Source: DATARN01 sp963851105
Lineage (GTDB): Bacteria > Actinomycetota > Acidimicrobiia > Acidimicrobiales > Palsa-688
Length of the DNA stretch: 64,000 bases
Direction: 5' to 3'
Assembly (NCBI GenBank): GCA_963851105.1
Contig: CAWKNP010000003.1
Location: forward strand, 190,436-254,435
Below, piece by piece: positions 54,581-64,000 of this stretch (position 1 is its first letter; the number at the start of each line of letters is the position of its first letter). The position numbers were made by a program, and so were the translations under genes. The notes below the pieces were generated by a model, which saw only the letters and a list, made by a program, of their open reading frames with translations, made no database searches and was not told where the DNA came from.

Positions 54581-55275
54581 TGAGTGAAATCGACCAGAAC
54601 CCCAGCAACGTCTTGACCGAAGCGCCCGTCGAAGCCGACCCCGACAAGGCGGTGATGACCGAGGACGAAGTGCTCGGCCTCACCCCCGACGAGGAGGCCG
54701 CTGATGTCGCGCCCGTCATCGAGAGCGCCTATGACCGTCCCGGCAAGTGGTACGTGGTCCACACCTACGCCGGCTACGAGAACAAGGTGAAGTCGAACCT
54801 CGAGAGCCGCATCGCTTCCATGAACATGGAGGAGCGCATCTTCGAGGTCGTCATTCCCGTCGAGGATGTCATCGAGTTCAAGAACGGAAAGAAGCAGGTC
54901 GTCTCGAAGAAGGTCTTCCCCGGCTACCTCATGGTGCGCTTGGACCTCGACGACGACTCGTGGTACGTGGTCCGCAACACCCCCGGTGTGACCGGTTTCG
55001 TGGGCCTCGGTGCCCGCCCGACCCCGCTGTCGCGCAAGGAGGTGGAGGGCATCCTCCAGGTCAAGGTCGACGGCCAGGAGACGACCAAGAAGGGCCGGCC
55101 CCGGTTGGAGTACGAGGTGGGTGAGTCGGTGCGGGTCAAGGAAGGCCCATTCGCCGACTTCACGGGAACCATCGCCGAGATCAACGAGGACCAGCTCAAG
55201 CTCAAGGTCCTGGTCAACATCTTCGGCCGGGAGACCCCGGTCGAACTCGAGTTCGCGCAGGTCGCGAAGCTGTAA
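54580..55275 (+). CDS. nusG: transcription termination/antitermination factor NusG
   Basis: 231 residues from ATG at 54580 (TGATG overlap with secE; a GTG one codon earlier is possible). An acidic N-terminal extension (~1-48) is typical of actinobacteria. The NGN domain is KWYVVHTYAGYENKVKSNLESR...FPGYLMVRLDLDDDSWYVVRNTPGVTGFVG. The KOW domain is VKEGPFADFTGTIAEINEDQLKLKVLVNIFGRETPVELEFAQV. Confidence 0.96.
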   Translation: MSEIDQNPSNVLTEAPVEADPDKAVMTEDEVLGLTPDEEAADVAPVIESAYDRPGKWYVVHTYAGYENKVKSNLESRIASMNMEERIFEVVIPVEDVIEFKNGKKQVVSKKVFPGYLMVRLDLDDDSWYVVRNTPGVTGFVGLGARPTPLSRKEVEGILQVKVDGQETTKKGRPRLEYEVGESVRVKEGPFADFTGTIAEINEDQLKLKVLVNIFGRETPVELEFAQVAKL

Positions 55276-55292
55276 GGGAGTCTTTTTCTGCA

Positions 55293-55721
55293 ATGGCCAA
55301 GCGCCAGGTAGTTGCAATCGTCAAAATCCAGCTGCCCGCGGGCAAGGCCACACCGGCGCCCCCGGTCGGCACCGCCCTCGGCCCCCACGGCGTCCAGACG
55401 ATGGAGTTCTGCCGCCAGTACAACGCGGCCACCGAGGACCGCACGGGTCAGGTGATCCCTGTCGAGATCACGATCTTCGCCGACCGGACCTTCACCTTCA
55501 TCCTCAAGACGCCCCCGACCCCGGTGCTCCTGCGCCAGGCGGCGGGCCTCGACAAGGGCTCGACCACCCCCGGGCGGGCCTTGGCCGGCTCCGTCACCGA
55601 CAGCCAGGTCACTGAGATCGCCCAGATCAAAATGCCCGACCTCAACGCCAACGATCTCGACGCCGCCAAGCGCCAGGTCCGCGGTACCGCCCGCTCCATG
55701 GGCATCAAGGTCGAGGCGTAA
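55293..55721 (+). CDS. rplK: 50S ribosomal protein L11
   Basis: 142 residues, full length: KIQLPAGKATPAPPVGTALGPHGVQTMEFCRQYNAAT at the N-terminus, the KTPPTPVLLRQAAGL linker and DLNANDLDAAKRQVRGTARSMGI at the end. It binds the GTPase-associated centre of 23S rRNA. 17 bp after nusG. Confidence 0.97.
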   Translation: MAKRQVVAIVKIQLPAGKATPAPPVGTALGPHGVQTMEFCRQYNAATEDRTGQVIPVEITIFADRTFTFILKTPPTPVLLRQAAGLDKGSTTPGRALAGSVTDSQVTEIAQIKMPDLNANDLDAAKRQVRGTARSMGIKVEA

Positions 55722-55785
55722 AACCACCAATAACCCGGCACCGAGGAGGACCTCGCCTCGGGCCGGCAACAGAGAGGGAGCCATC

Positions 55786-56514
55786 ATGGCGAAGCACGGA
55801 AAGAAATACATCGATGCCCGACGCGGCTTCGACCCCCAGGCGTCGTACTCACCGGTAGAAGCGCTCGACCTGGTCAAGAGTCTGGCTCACGCCGGCTTTG
55901 ACGAGACCGTCGAGCTGGCGGTGCGCCTCGGCGTCGATCCCCGGCGGGCCGACCAGGTGGTCCGGGGCACGGTCTCGCTGCCCTCGGGCACCGGCAAACC
56001 GGTACGGGTCGCGGTCTTCGCGGCCGGCGATGCGGCCGAGGCGGCCCGGGCGGCGGGAGCCGACATCGTCGGTTCCGACGACTTGGTTGCCAGGGTGGAC
56101 GGCGGCTTCATGGATTTCGACGTCGCCATCGCGACGCCCGACCTCATGGGCCAAGTGGGCAAGCTGGGCCGCAAGCTCGGCCCCCGCGGCCTCATGCCCA
56201 ACCCCAAGACGGGCACGGTCACGACCGACGTGGCCCGAGCGGTGGGCGAGTTCAAGGGCGGCAAGGTCGAATACCGCGCCGACACCCGCTCGCGCGGCGT
56301 CGTCCAGGTCCCCATCGGCAGGGTGAGCTTCGAGCGGGAAAAGCTGCTGCTCAACTTCCGCGCCGTTGTCGACGAGCTCAACCGGGCCAAGCCCGCCGCC
56401 GCCAAGGGCCGGTACATGAAGTCGGTGGCGGTGTCGTCGACCATGGGCCCCGGGATCGACATCGACATCAACCGCCTGCGGGTGACCGACGAGGAACTGG
56501 CCGCCACCGGGTAA
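55786..56514 (+). CDS. rplA: 50S ribosomal protein L1
   Basis: 242 residues with MAKHGKKYIDARRGFDPQASYSPVEALDLVKSLAHAGFDETVELAVRLGVDPRRADQVVRGTVSLPSGTGKPVRVAVFA, MGQVGKLGRKLGPRGLMPNPKTGTVT and the closing MKSVAVSSTMGPGIDID. L1 stalk protein and, in many bacteria, repressor of its own operon. 64 bp after rplK with a GAGAGGGAG ribosome site. Confidence 0.97.
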   Translation: MAKHGKKYIDARRGFDPQASYSPVEALDLVKSLAHAGFDETVELAVRLGVDPRRADQVVRGTVSLPSGTGKPVRVAVFAAGDAAEAARAAGADIVGSDDLVARVDGGFMDFDVAIATPDLMGQVGKLGRKLGPRGLMPNPKTGTVTTDVARAVGEFKGGKVEYRADTRSRGVVQVPIGRVSFEREKLLLNFRAVVDELNRAKPAAAKGRYMKSVAVSSTMGPGIDIDINRLRVTDEELAATG

Positions 56515-56519
56515 ACTGC

Positions 56520-56640
56520 CTCCGAGTTTTCCACTACGCCGAAGACATCCGGTGCGCCTTCGGGCGCATAAATCCTGACGAGGCGAACGGGTCGACCCCT
56601 CCGGGTGCTTGTTCGCGCGTCGCACAAGCTTGAGAGGAGG
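56520..56640 (+). promoter_or_regulatory. ribosomal protein L10 leader (autoregulatory mRNA structure)
   Basis: The 132-bp gap before rplJ contains CCGAAGACATCCGGTGC, a UUCG-capped hairpin (TGCGCC TTCG GGCGCA, 56553-56568) and a longer stem GCGAAC (56583-56588)/GTTCGC (56611-56616). This position and the GAAGAC/CCGG pattern match the L10 leader to which L10-L12 binds to reduce translation of rplJL. Assigned by eye, not by covariance search. Confidence 0.6.
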
Positions 56641-56646
56641 TGACCG

Positions 56647-57924
56647 ATGGACAACCCGAGACCGGAGAAGGTGGCGGTCGTTACCGAAGTGCGGGAGCGT
56701 TTCGAGCGCTCCAGCGCCGCCATCTTGACCGAGTACCGCGGTCTCACCGTGAAAGACATCGCCGCCCTGCGGCGTACCCTTCGCGAGGCGGGCAGCGAGT
56801 ACAAGATCTACAAGAACACCCTCGTGCGCTTCGCCGCCCATGACCTCGGTCTGAGCGAGCTGGACAGCCTGCTGACCGGTCCCACCGCCATCGCGTTCGT
56901 CGACGGTGATGCCGCCAGCGTCGCCAAGGCCCTGCGGGAGTACGCCAGGACCAACCCCAAGCTCACGGTCAAGGGGGGCGTGCTCGGCAACCGCATCATG
57001 TCCGTCGCCGACGCGTCCGCCCTGGCTGATCTGCCGCCCCGGGAAGTCGTCCTGGCCCGCCTCGCCGGCGCGCTCGCTTCTCCGATGCAGACCTTCGCGG
57101 GGCTGCTGGCGGCTGTTCCCCGGAACTTCGCGTACGGGTTGAAGGCGCTGCTCGAAAAGCGGGGGGCGCGCCGACCGGCGACGATGCGACAGGCGTGTCG
57201 GCTCCCGTCGACGGGGAAACGTCGACCTCCACCGACACACCTGACGCCCCTCCTTCTGGGTCGGCTGAGGTCACTGATGCTGGCGATGCTGTGCCCGGGG
57301 CGGCTGCTGACCCCGAGCCTGAGGCCGTTGCTGCAGTTGAGCCCGAACCGGTTGCTGTCGCTGCGGCCGAGCCGGCTCCGGCTGCGGTTGAGCCGGAGCC
57401 TGATGCCGCTGCCGCTGCCGCCGCGGCCGAGTCGGTTGCGGTTGAGGCCGAGCCTGACGCCGCGGCCGAGCCGGTTGCGGTTGAGCCCGAGCCTGACGCC
57501 GCTGCCGTTGCGGACTCAGTTGCTGCGGTCGTACCAGAGCCGCCGCTGCCTGAGACCGCCCCCGACGCCGACGAGCCTGCGGCTGCCCTGGTGGCCGACC
57601 ACGACGTCTCCGATCCGGGGATCACACTGGCGACCGAGGCGACCGAACCGACCGAGAAGACCGAGGCGACCGAGGCGACCGAGCCGCCGGTGCTGGAGGA
57701 TGCCGCCGATGCCGCTTCCTCGCCGGCGCTTGCCGATGAGCCAGCCGAGGCCCAGCCTCTGGCGGCGCATGGGATCCCGGCTGTGGTTGAGCCGAAGATT
57801 CTCTCGGTTGAGCCGGAGCCCGAGGTCGCTCTCGAGAACGACGCCACTGCGATCGACCCACCCACCACGCCTGCGGACTCACCGTCGGCTGACTGACCCC
57901 ACCCACCCTTTTCCACCCCTGTAA
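56647..57924 (+). CDS. rplJ: 50S ribosomal protein L10, with apparent frameshift after residue ~172
   Basis: The ATG has GAGAGGAGG upstream. Residues 1-~172 are a normal L10: KVAVVTEVRERFERSSAAILTEYRGLTVKDIAALRRTLREAGSEYKIYKNTLVRFAAHD, through QTFAGLLAAVPRNFAYGLKALLEKRG. After the six-G run at 57161-57166 the annotated frame becomes a Leu/Arg/Pro-rich nonsense stretch ending at 57924. The -1 frame instead gives a smooth acidic Ala/Pro/Glu tail ending at 57896, which fits actinobacterial L10 tails in character. One missing G in the run is the simplest explanation; programmed -1 slippage is the alternative. Confidence 0.85.
   Translation: MDNPRPEKVAVVTEVRERFERSSAAILTEYRGLTVKDIAALRRTLREAGSEYKIYKNTLVRFAAHDLGLSELDSLLTGPTAIAFVDGDAASVAKALREYARTNPKLTVKGGVLGNRIMSVADASALADLPPREVVLARLAGALASPMQTFAGLLAAVPRNFAYGLKALLEKRGARRPATMRQACRLPSTGKRRPPPTHLTPLLLGRLRSLMLAMLCPGRLLTPSLRPLLQLSPNRLLSLRPSRLRLRLSRSLMPLPLPPRPSRLRLRPSLTPRPSRLRLSPSLTPLPLRTQLLRSYQSRRCLRPPPTPTSLRLPWWPTTTSPIRGSHWRPRRPNRPRRPRRPRRPSRRCWRMPPMPLPRRRLPMSQPRPSLWRRMGSRLWLSRRFSRLSRSPRSLSRTTPLRSTHPPRLRTHRRLTDPTHPFPPL
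57165..57896 (+). other. probable true C-terminal tail of L10 in the -1 frame
   Basis: Starting GAPTGDDATGVSAPVDGE, this frame is open for 243 codons. It contains irregular repeats of the type VEPEPDAAA, AVAAVEPEPVAV and EATEPTEKTEATEATEPP, strongly acidic. L10 normally ends near residue 170-180, so a tail this long would more than double the protein. Its low complexity makes antisense and other-frame ORFs appear across it; those are artefacts. Confidence 0.65.
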
Positions 57925-57936
57925 GGAGCATGCACC

Positions 57937-58317
57937 ATGGCTACCAAGGCTGAGATCCTCGATTCCATCGCCAACATGACCGTTCTCGAGCTCTCCGAAC
58001 TTCTCAAGGAGTTCGAGGAGATGTTCGGCGTCACCGCCGCCGCCCCCGCCGCAGCCGCGGCCAGCTCCGGCGGTCCCGCCGCGGCCGAGCCCGAGGTCGA
58101 GGAGCAGGACGAGTTCGACGTCATCATCACCGGCGCCGGCGAGAAGAAGATCCAGGTCATCAAGGAAGTCCGCTCGCTCACCAGCCTCGGCCTGAAAGAA
58201 GCCAAGGATCTGGTCGACAGCGCCCCCAAGGCAGTCCTCGAAAAGGTCTCAAAGGAAGAGGCGGCCAAGGCCAAGGCGCAGCTCGAAGCAGCCGGCGCAT
58301 CTGTCGAAGTCAAGTAG
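57937..58317 (+). CDS. rplL: 50S ribosomal protein L7/L12
   Basis: 126 residues. The N-terminal dimer domain is EILDSIANMTVLELSELLKEFEEMFGV, an Ala/Pro-rich hinge follows, and the C-terminal domain is EFDVIITGAGEKKIQVIKEVRSLTSLGLKEAKDLVDSAPKAVLEKVSKEEAAKAKAQLEAAGASVEVK. It follows rplJ closely and binds it as stalk dimers. Confidence 0.97.
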   Translation: MATKAEILDSIANMTVLELSELLKEFEEMFGVTAAAPAAAAASSGGPAAAEPEVEEQDEFDVIITGAGEKKIQVIKEVRSLTSLGLKEAKDLVDSAPKAVLEKVSKEEAAKAKAQLEAAGASVEVK

Positions 58318-58342
58318 TTCCGCCTGGTTTGGCGGCAAACCC

Positions 58343-58371
58343 TTGACCGGGGCGAGCCGCTGACCTACCCT
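58343..58371 (+). promoter_or_regulatory. candidate promoter upstream of rpoB (distal)
   Basis: TTGACC (58343-58348), 17-bp spacer, TACCCT (58366-58371). A good housekeeping-sigma arrangement in the 220-bp rplL-rpoB gap, suggesting rpoBC can be transcribed separately from the ribosomal protein genes. Confidence 0.45.
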
Positions 58372-58396
58372 GCGTTGCAGAAGCGCCCAAAAGCGG

Positions 58397-58425
58397 TTGC
58401 TTTTGCTCGCGCGCTGTTTTACACT
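58397..58425 (+). promoter_or_regulatory. candidate promoter upstream of rpoB (proximal)
   Basis: TTGCTT (58397-58402), 17-bp spacer, TACACT (58420-58425). It lies 112 bp before the rpoB start and 54 bp after the distal candidate. Confidence 0.45.
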
Positions 58426-58537
58426 GGCCAGTTGCCGTGCTCGTCTGCCATGCGCACCCTCGTTCTTTTCCTGTGGGTGGCGCGCGCCCTTACGGCTCCC
58501 GAACTGCCTTTCACGTCTCATTCTGAGGAGTAGGCCT

Positions 58538-61500
58538 TTGCCGTCACGTCCGCTCACCCGGGAGCGCTTTTCTTTCGCCAACCACGACGAAGTCCTGCCG
58601 CTGCCGGATCTCATCTCGATCCAACGAGATTCATTCAAGTGGTTCCTCGAGAAGGGTCTTGCCGAGACGTTTCACGACATCAGCCCGATCGAGGATTTTT
58701 CGGGCTCGTTGAAGCTGATCCTCGACTTCGATCCCGACGATCAGGATCTGCGCCCGCCGCCGAAGTTCTCGGTGGAGGAGTGCAAAGAGAAGGACATGAC
58801 GTACGCCGCGCCGATCTTCGTGCGGGCACAGTTCCAAAACGCCAACACCGGCGAGATCAAGGAACAGACCGTCTTCATGGGCGACTTCCCAATGATGACG
58901 GACAAGGGCACGTTCATCATCAACGGCACCGAGCGTGTCGTCGTGTCCCAGTTGGTCCGGTCCCCGGGCGTCATTTTCCAGCCGGGTCGCGACCTGAAGA
59001 CCGTTGTCACCGGGACCATCCACCCCTACCGCGGTGAGTGGATCGAGTTCGACGTGGAGGCCAAGCCGGGCAAAGACATCACCGCCGGCTCCCGGGTGGC
59101 GCGCAAGCGCCGGCTGTCGCTGTTCGTGCTGCTGCGGGCCATGGGCTACACCGACGAGGCGTTCCTCGACCGCTTCGTGCGCCACTTCGACTTCCTCGAG
59201 GGGCAGTGGGAGAAGGAGCGCGAGCTGGCGCCGACCCAGGAGGAGGCGCTACTCGAGATCTACAAGCGGGCCCGTCCCGGTGAGCCGCCGAGCGTCGAGT
59301 CCGCCCGCGCCTATTTCGAGAACGCCTTCTTCAACCCGAAGCGCTACGACCTCACTCGTGTGGGGCGCTACAAGCTCGACCGCAAGCTGGGACCCGAGAT
59401 CCAGAAGGCCGCCGACCTTTTCGACATCGACCTGGAGCGGCCCGTGCCCGGCCAGGGCGTCCTGTCGCGCAGCGAGATCGTGGCGACCTGCTGCTACCTG
59501 CTGCACCTGGCCAAGGGCGAGCCGGGCTACCGCCTCGACGACCAGGATCACTTTGCGAACCGGCGCATCCGTTCGGTCGGAGAGCTGATTCAGAATCAGG
59601 TCCGCGTCGGCCTGTCGCGCATGGAGCGTGTCGTCCGGGAACGGATGACGACCCAGGACGTCGAAGCGATCACGCCCCAGACCCTGATCAACATCCGGCC
59701 CGTGGTGGCCGCCATCAAGGAATTCTTCGGGACCAGCCAGCTGTCGCAGTTCATGGACCAGACGAACCCGCTGTCGGGCCTGACCCACAAGCGCCGTCTT
59801 TCCGCCATGGGCCCCGGTGGCCTTTCCCGCGAGCGTGCCGGTTTCGAGGTCCGAGACGTGCACACCTCCCACTACGGGCGCATGTGCCCCATCGAGACGC
59901 CCGAAGGCCCGAACATCGGCCTGATCGGCCACCTGGCCAGCTACGGCCGGATCAACAACTACGGCTTCATCGAGACGCCCTACCGCAAGGTGGTCGACGG
60001 GCGGGTGACCGACGAGATCACCTACCTGGCCGCCGACGAGGAAGAGGAATACGTCATCGCCCAGGCCAACGCCAAGCTGGCCCCCGACGGGACCCTGCTC
60101 GACGACCGGGTCCTGGTCCGCCGTGCCCCCCTAGGACCAGGCGTCCGGGTCAGTGCCGCCGGCGGGACCTCGTACGGGACGACCTCGGAGGTCGACTTCG
60201 TGCCCCCCGCCGAGGTGGACCTGATGGACGTGTCGCCCAAGCAGATCGTTTCGATTTCCACCGCCCTCATCCCCTTCATCGAGCACGACGACGCCAACCG
60301 GGCCCTCATGGGCGCCAACATGCAGAAGCAGGCGGTTCCGCTGGTGCGGCCCGAGGCCCCGTACATCGGGACCGGGGTCGAGGCCCGCGCCGCCCGCGAC
60401 GCCGGCGATGTCTCCCTCGCCGAGGGCGATGGCACCGTCGTCGAGGTGAGCGGCGAGCACGTGACCGTCGACTACGTCCCCGGCCAGTTCGACCGCCTCG
60501 GTATCCCGCTTGGCCGCAAGGTCTACCGGCTGTCGAAGTTCCGCCGGTCCAACCAGAACACCTGCCTCAACCAGCGCATCGTGGTCGAGGAGGGAACCGA
60601 GGTCGTCAAGAACGACGTGCTCGCCGATGGTCCTTCCACCGACCGGGGCGAACTTGCCCTCGGCAAGAACCTGCTGGTCGCTTTCATGCCCTGGGAGGGC
60701 TACAACTACGAGGACGCCATCATCCTCTCCGAGCGGATGGTCCGCGACGACGTCCTGACCTCGATCCATATCGAGGAGCACGAGGTCGACGCCCGCGACA
60801 CCAAACTGGGTGCCGAGGAGATCACGCGGGACATCCCCAACCTCTCCGAGGAGATCCTGAAGGACCTCGACGAACGCGGCATCATCCGCATCGGCGCCGA
60901 AGTCGGTGCCGGCGATGTCCTGGTGGGCAAGGTCACCCCGAAGGGCGAGACCGAGCTCACCCCCGAAGAGCGCCTGCTGCGGGCCATCTTCGGTGAGAAG
61001 GCCCGGGAGGTCCGCGACACCTCGCTCAAGGTGCCCCACGGGGAGTCGGGCAAGGTCATCGACGTGCGGGTGTTCTCACGCGAGGACGCGCACGAGCTGC
61101 CGCCGGGGGTCAACCAGCTGGTCCGGGTGTACGTGGCCCAGCGCCGCAAGATCTCCGAGGGTGACAAGCTCGCCGGCCGCCATGGCAACAAGGGCGTCAT
61201 CTCCAAGATCCTGCCGCTGGAGGACATGCCGTACATGGCCGACGGCACCCCCGTCGACATCATCTTGAACCCCCTCGGCGTCCCCTCGCGGATGAACGTG
61301 GGCCAGGTGCTGGAAAGTCACCTCGGCTACGCCGCCCGCTGGGGCTGGGAGGGCAACGAGCTGGCCACGGTTCCCGTCCAGGGGACCGAGAACAAAACCC
61401 GCACGGTGACCCCGCCGTCGACGTGGGTGGCGACACCGGTGTTCGACGGCGCCCACTGGGACGAAGAGGACAACGCCGGCCGCCACGAGACCATCACCAC

Positions 61501-62116
61501 CATCTTCGAGCACCTGCAGCCCGAGGCGCCGGGGACCGAGTACGGGCGCGACGGCCACCTGCTCGGTGGCAACGGCAAGGCCACGCTGTACAACGGCCGC
61601 ACTGGTGAGCCGTACGACAACCAGATCAGCGTCGGATTCGTCTACATCTTGAAGCTGGCCCACCTTGTTGACGACAAGATCCACGCCCGCTCGACCGGCC
61701 CCTACTCGATGATCACGCAGCAGCCCCTGGGGGGCAAAGCCCAGTTCGGCGGCCAGCGGTTCGGCGAGATGGAGGTCTGGGCACTCGAGGCCTACGGGGC
61801 CGCCTACGCCCTGCAGGAACTACTGACCATCAAGTCTGACGACGTCCTCGGCCGGGTCAAGGTCTACGAGGCGATCGTCAAGGGAGAGAACATCCCCGAG
61901 CCCGGCATCCCCGAGAGCTTCAAGGTGCTCATCAAGGAGATGCAGAGCCTGTGCCTCAACGTCGAGGTGCTGTCCAACACCGGTGAAGAGATCGAGATGC
62001 GCGAGCTCGACGAGGACGTGTTCCGCACCGCCGAAGAGCTCGGTATCGACATCAGCCGCCCGGAACGGGGTTCAGACGAAGAAGACGCACGCCGCGCCAG
62101 CGAGAGAGGCTTTTAG
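58538..62116 (+). CDS. rpoB: DNA-directed RNA polymerase subunit beta
   Basis: 1192 residues from TTG at 58538, which has TGAGGAG upstream and begins LPSRPLTRERFSFANHDEVLPLPDL; the longer frame is unconserved. The rifampicin region is FFGTSQLSQFMDQTNPLSGLTHKRRLSAMGPGGLSRERAGFEV, with the Asp, His and Ser that confer sensitivity intact. Also seen are the NLLVAFMPWEGYNYEDAI, GDKLAGRHGNKGVISKILP and HARSTGPYSMITQQPLGGKAQFGGQRFGEMEVWALEAYGA blocks. Confidence 0.97.
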   Translation: MPSRPLTRERFSFANHDEVLPLPDLISIQRDSFKWFLEKGLAETFHDISPIEDFSGSLKLILDFDPDDQDLRPPPKFSVEECKEKDMTYAAPIFVRAQFQNANTGEIKEQTVFMGDFPMMTDKGTFIINGTERVVVSQLVRSPGVIFQPGRDLKTVVTGTIHPYRGEWIEFDVEAKPGKDITAGSRVARKRRLSLFVLLRAMGYTDEAFLDRFVRHFDFLEGQWEKERELAPTQEEALLEIYKRARPGEPPSVESARAYFENAFFNPKRYDLTRVGRYKLDRKLGPEIQKAADLFDIDLERPVPGQGVLSRSEIVATCCYLLHLAKGEPGYRLDDQDHFANRRIRSVGELIQNQVRVGLSRMERVVRERMTTQDVEAITPQTLINIRPVVAAIKEFFGTSQLSQFMDQTNPLSGLTHKRRLSAMGPGGLSRERAGFEVRDVHTSHYGRMCPIETPEGPNIGLIGHLASYGRINNYGFIETPYRKVVDGRVTDEITYLAADEEEEYVIAQANAKLAPDGTLLDDRVLVRRAPLGPGVRVSAAGGTSYGTTSEVDFVPPAEVDLMDVSPKQIVSISTALIPFIEHDDANRALMGANMQKQAVPLVRPEAPYIGTGVEARAARDAGDVSLAEGDGTVVEVSGEHVTVDYVPGQFDRLGIPLGRKVYRLSKFRRSNQNTCLNQRIVVEEGTEVVKNDVLADGPSTDRGELALGKNLLVAFMPWEGYNYEDAIILSERMVRDDVLTSIHIEEHEVDARDTKLGAEEITRDIPNLSEEILKDLDERGIIRIGAEVGAGDVLVGKVTPKGETELTPEERLLRAIFGEKAREVRDTSLKVPHGESGKVIDVRVFSREDAHELPPGVNQLVRVYVAQRRKISEGDKLAGRHGNKGVISKILPLEDMPYMADGTPVDIILNPLGVPSRMNVGQVLESHLGYAARWGWEGNELATVPVQGTENKTRTVTPPSTWVATPVFDGAHWDEEDNAGRHETITTIFEHLQPEAPGTEYGRDGHLLGGNGKATLYNGRTGEPYDNQISVGFVYILKLAHLVDDKIHARSTGPYSMITQQPLGGKAQFGGQRFGEMEVWALEAYGAAYALQELLTIKSDDVLGRVKVYEAIVKGENIPEPGIPESFKVLIKEMQSLCLNVEVLSNTGEEIEMRELDEDVFRTAEELGIDISRPERGSDEEDARRASERGF

Positions 62117-62119
62117 CGC

Positions 62120-64000
<1,881 letters not shown>

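Noticed and set aside
57161..57166. Programmed -1 frameshifting in rplJ as the first explanation
   Set aside because: A G6 run could slip, but no downstream stimulatory structure was identified, and rpoC in the same contig also shows a one-base break, so sequence error is the simpler reading. It is kept only as an alternative.
56996..57931. 311-codon minus-strand ORF, Ser/Ala/Gly-rich
   Set aside because: It is the complement of the low-complexity L10 tail repeats; its repetitive composition comes from that repeat and there is no supporting start or domain.

Overview
The window is high-GC DNA from an actinobacterium, most likely of the Acidimicrobiia type. The evidence is the tRNA-Thr/tRNA-Met/rpmG/tRNA-Trp/secE/nusG/rplKA/rplJL/rpoBC order, a DUF222-HNH endonuclease, an MmpL-type transporter, an MprF-like lysyltransferase and frequent GTG/TTG starts with 4-nt stop/start overlaps. 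The taxonomic call is inference from gene content. No insertion sequence, prophage, CRISPR array or rRNA gene was seen.

Left part (1-24.7 kb). The window opens inside a NuoN-like gene, followed by a hybrid histidine kinase and a secreted subtilisin with a tail of 20 Trp-centred pentads. An eight-gene minus-strand operon (13665 down to 5277) then encodes a GntR/FCD regulator, a BMP-type nucleoside-like ABC importer (ATPase, two permeases, lipoprotein), a catalytically dead isochorismatase-fold protein, a BiuH-like biuret amidohydrolase and an AtzE-like amidase. It reads as an uptake-and-hydrolysis route for a ureide or biuret-like nitrogen compound. Next come a divergent MmpL/MarR pair and a lower-GC accessory stretch (16.7-19.0 kb: DUF1906 protein, lipoprotein, two tiny ORFs). 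A flippase-like membrane protein, a frameshifted DUF222-HNH gene and a large MprF-like protein carrying a degenerate phosphoesterase module follow.

Middle part (24.8-44.7 kb). A plus-strand nuo operon carries A-B-C-D-H-I-J-K-L-M-N and lacks E, F and G. With the NuoN fragment at the left edge this means two complex I loci. Downstream lie an SPW-like membrane protein, a strong terminator, a 50-bp palindrome, two overlapping ECF sigma factor genes, a MidA/NDUFAF7-type methyltransferase, acetyl-CoA synthetase, a HAD phosphatase, HtpX, YajQ, tRNA-Tyr and a Ser/Thr kinase overlapping a lipoprotein gene.

Right part (44.8-64 kb). metY-metX, a MacB-like ABC exporter (FtsX permease plus two ATPases), Bcp and a GNAT acetyltransferase precede the tRNA/rpmG/ECF-anti-sigma/secE-nusG/ribosomal protein/rpoBC block.

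Three genes (HNH, rplJ, rpoC) are broken by apparent single-base frameshifts. Because rpoC and rplJ are essential, at least those two are probably sequence errors, which suggests a draft or metagenome-derived assembly. In rplJ the corrected frame adds a ~240-residue Ala/Pro/Glu tail.
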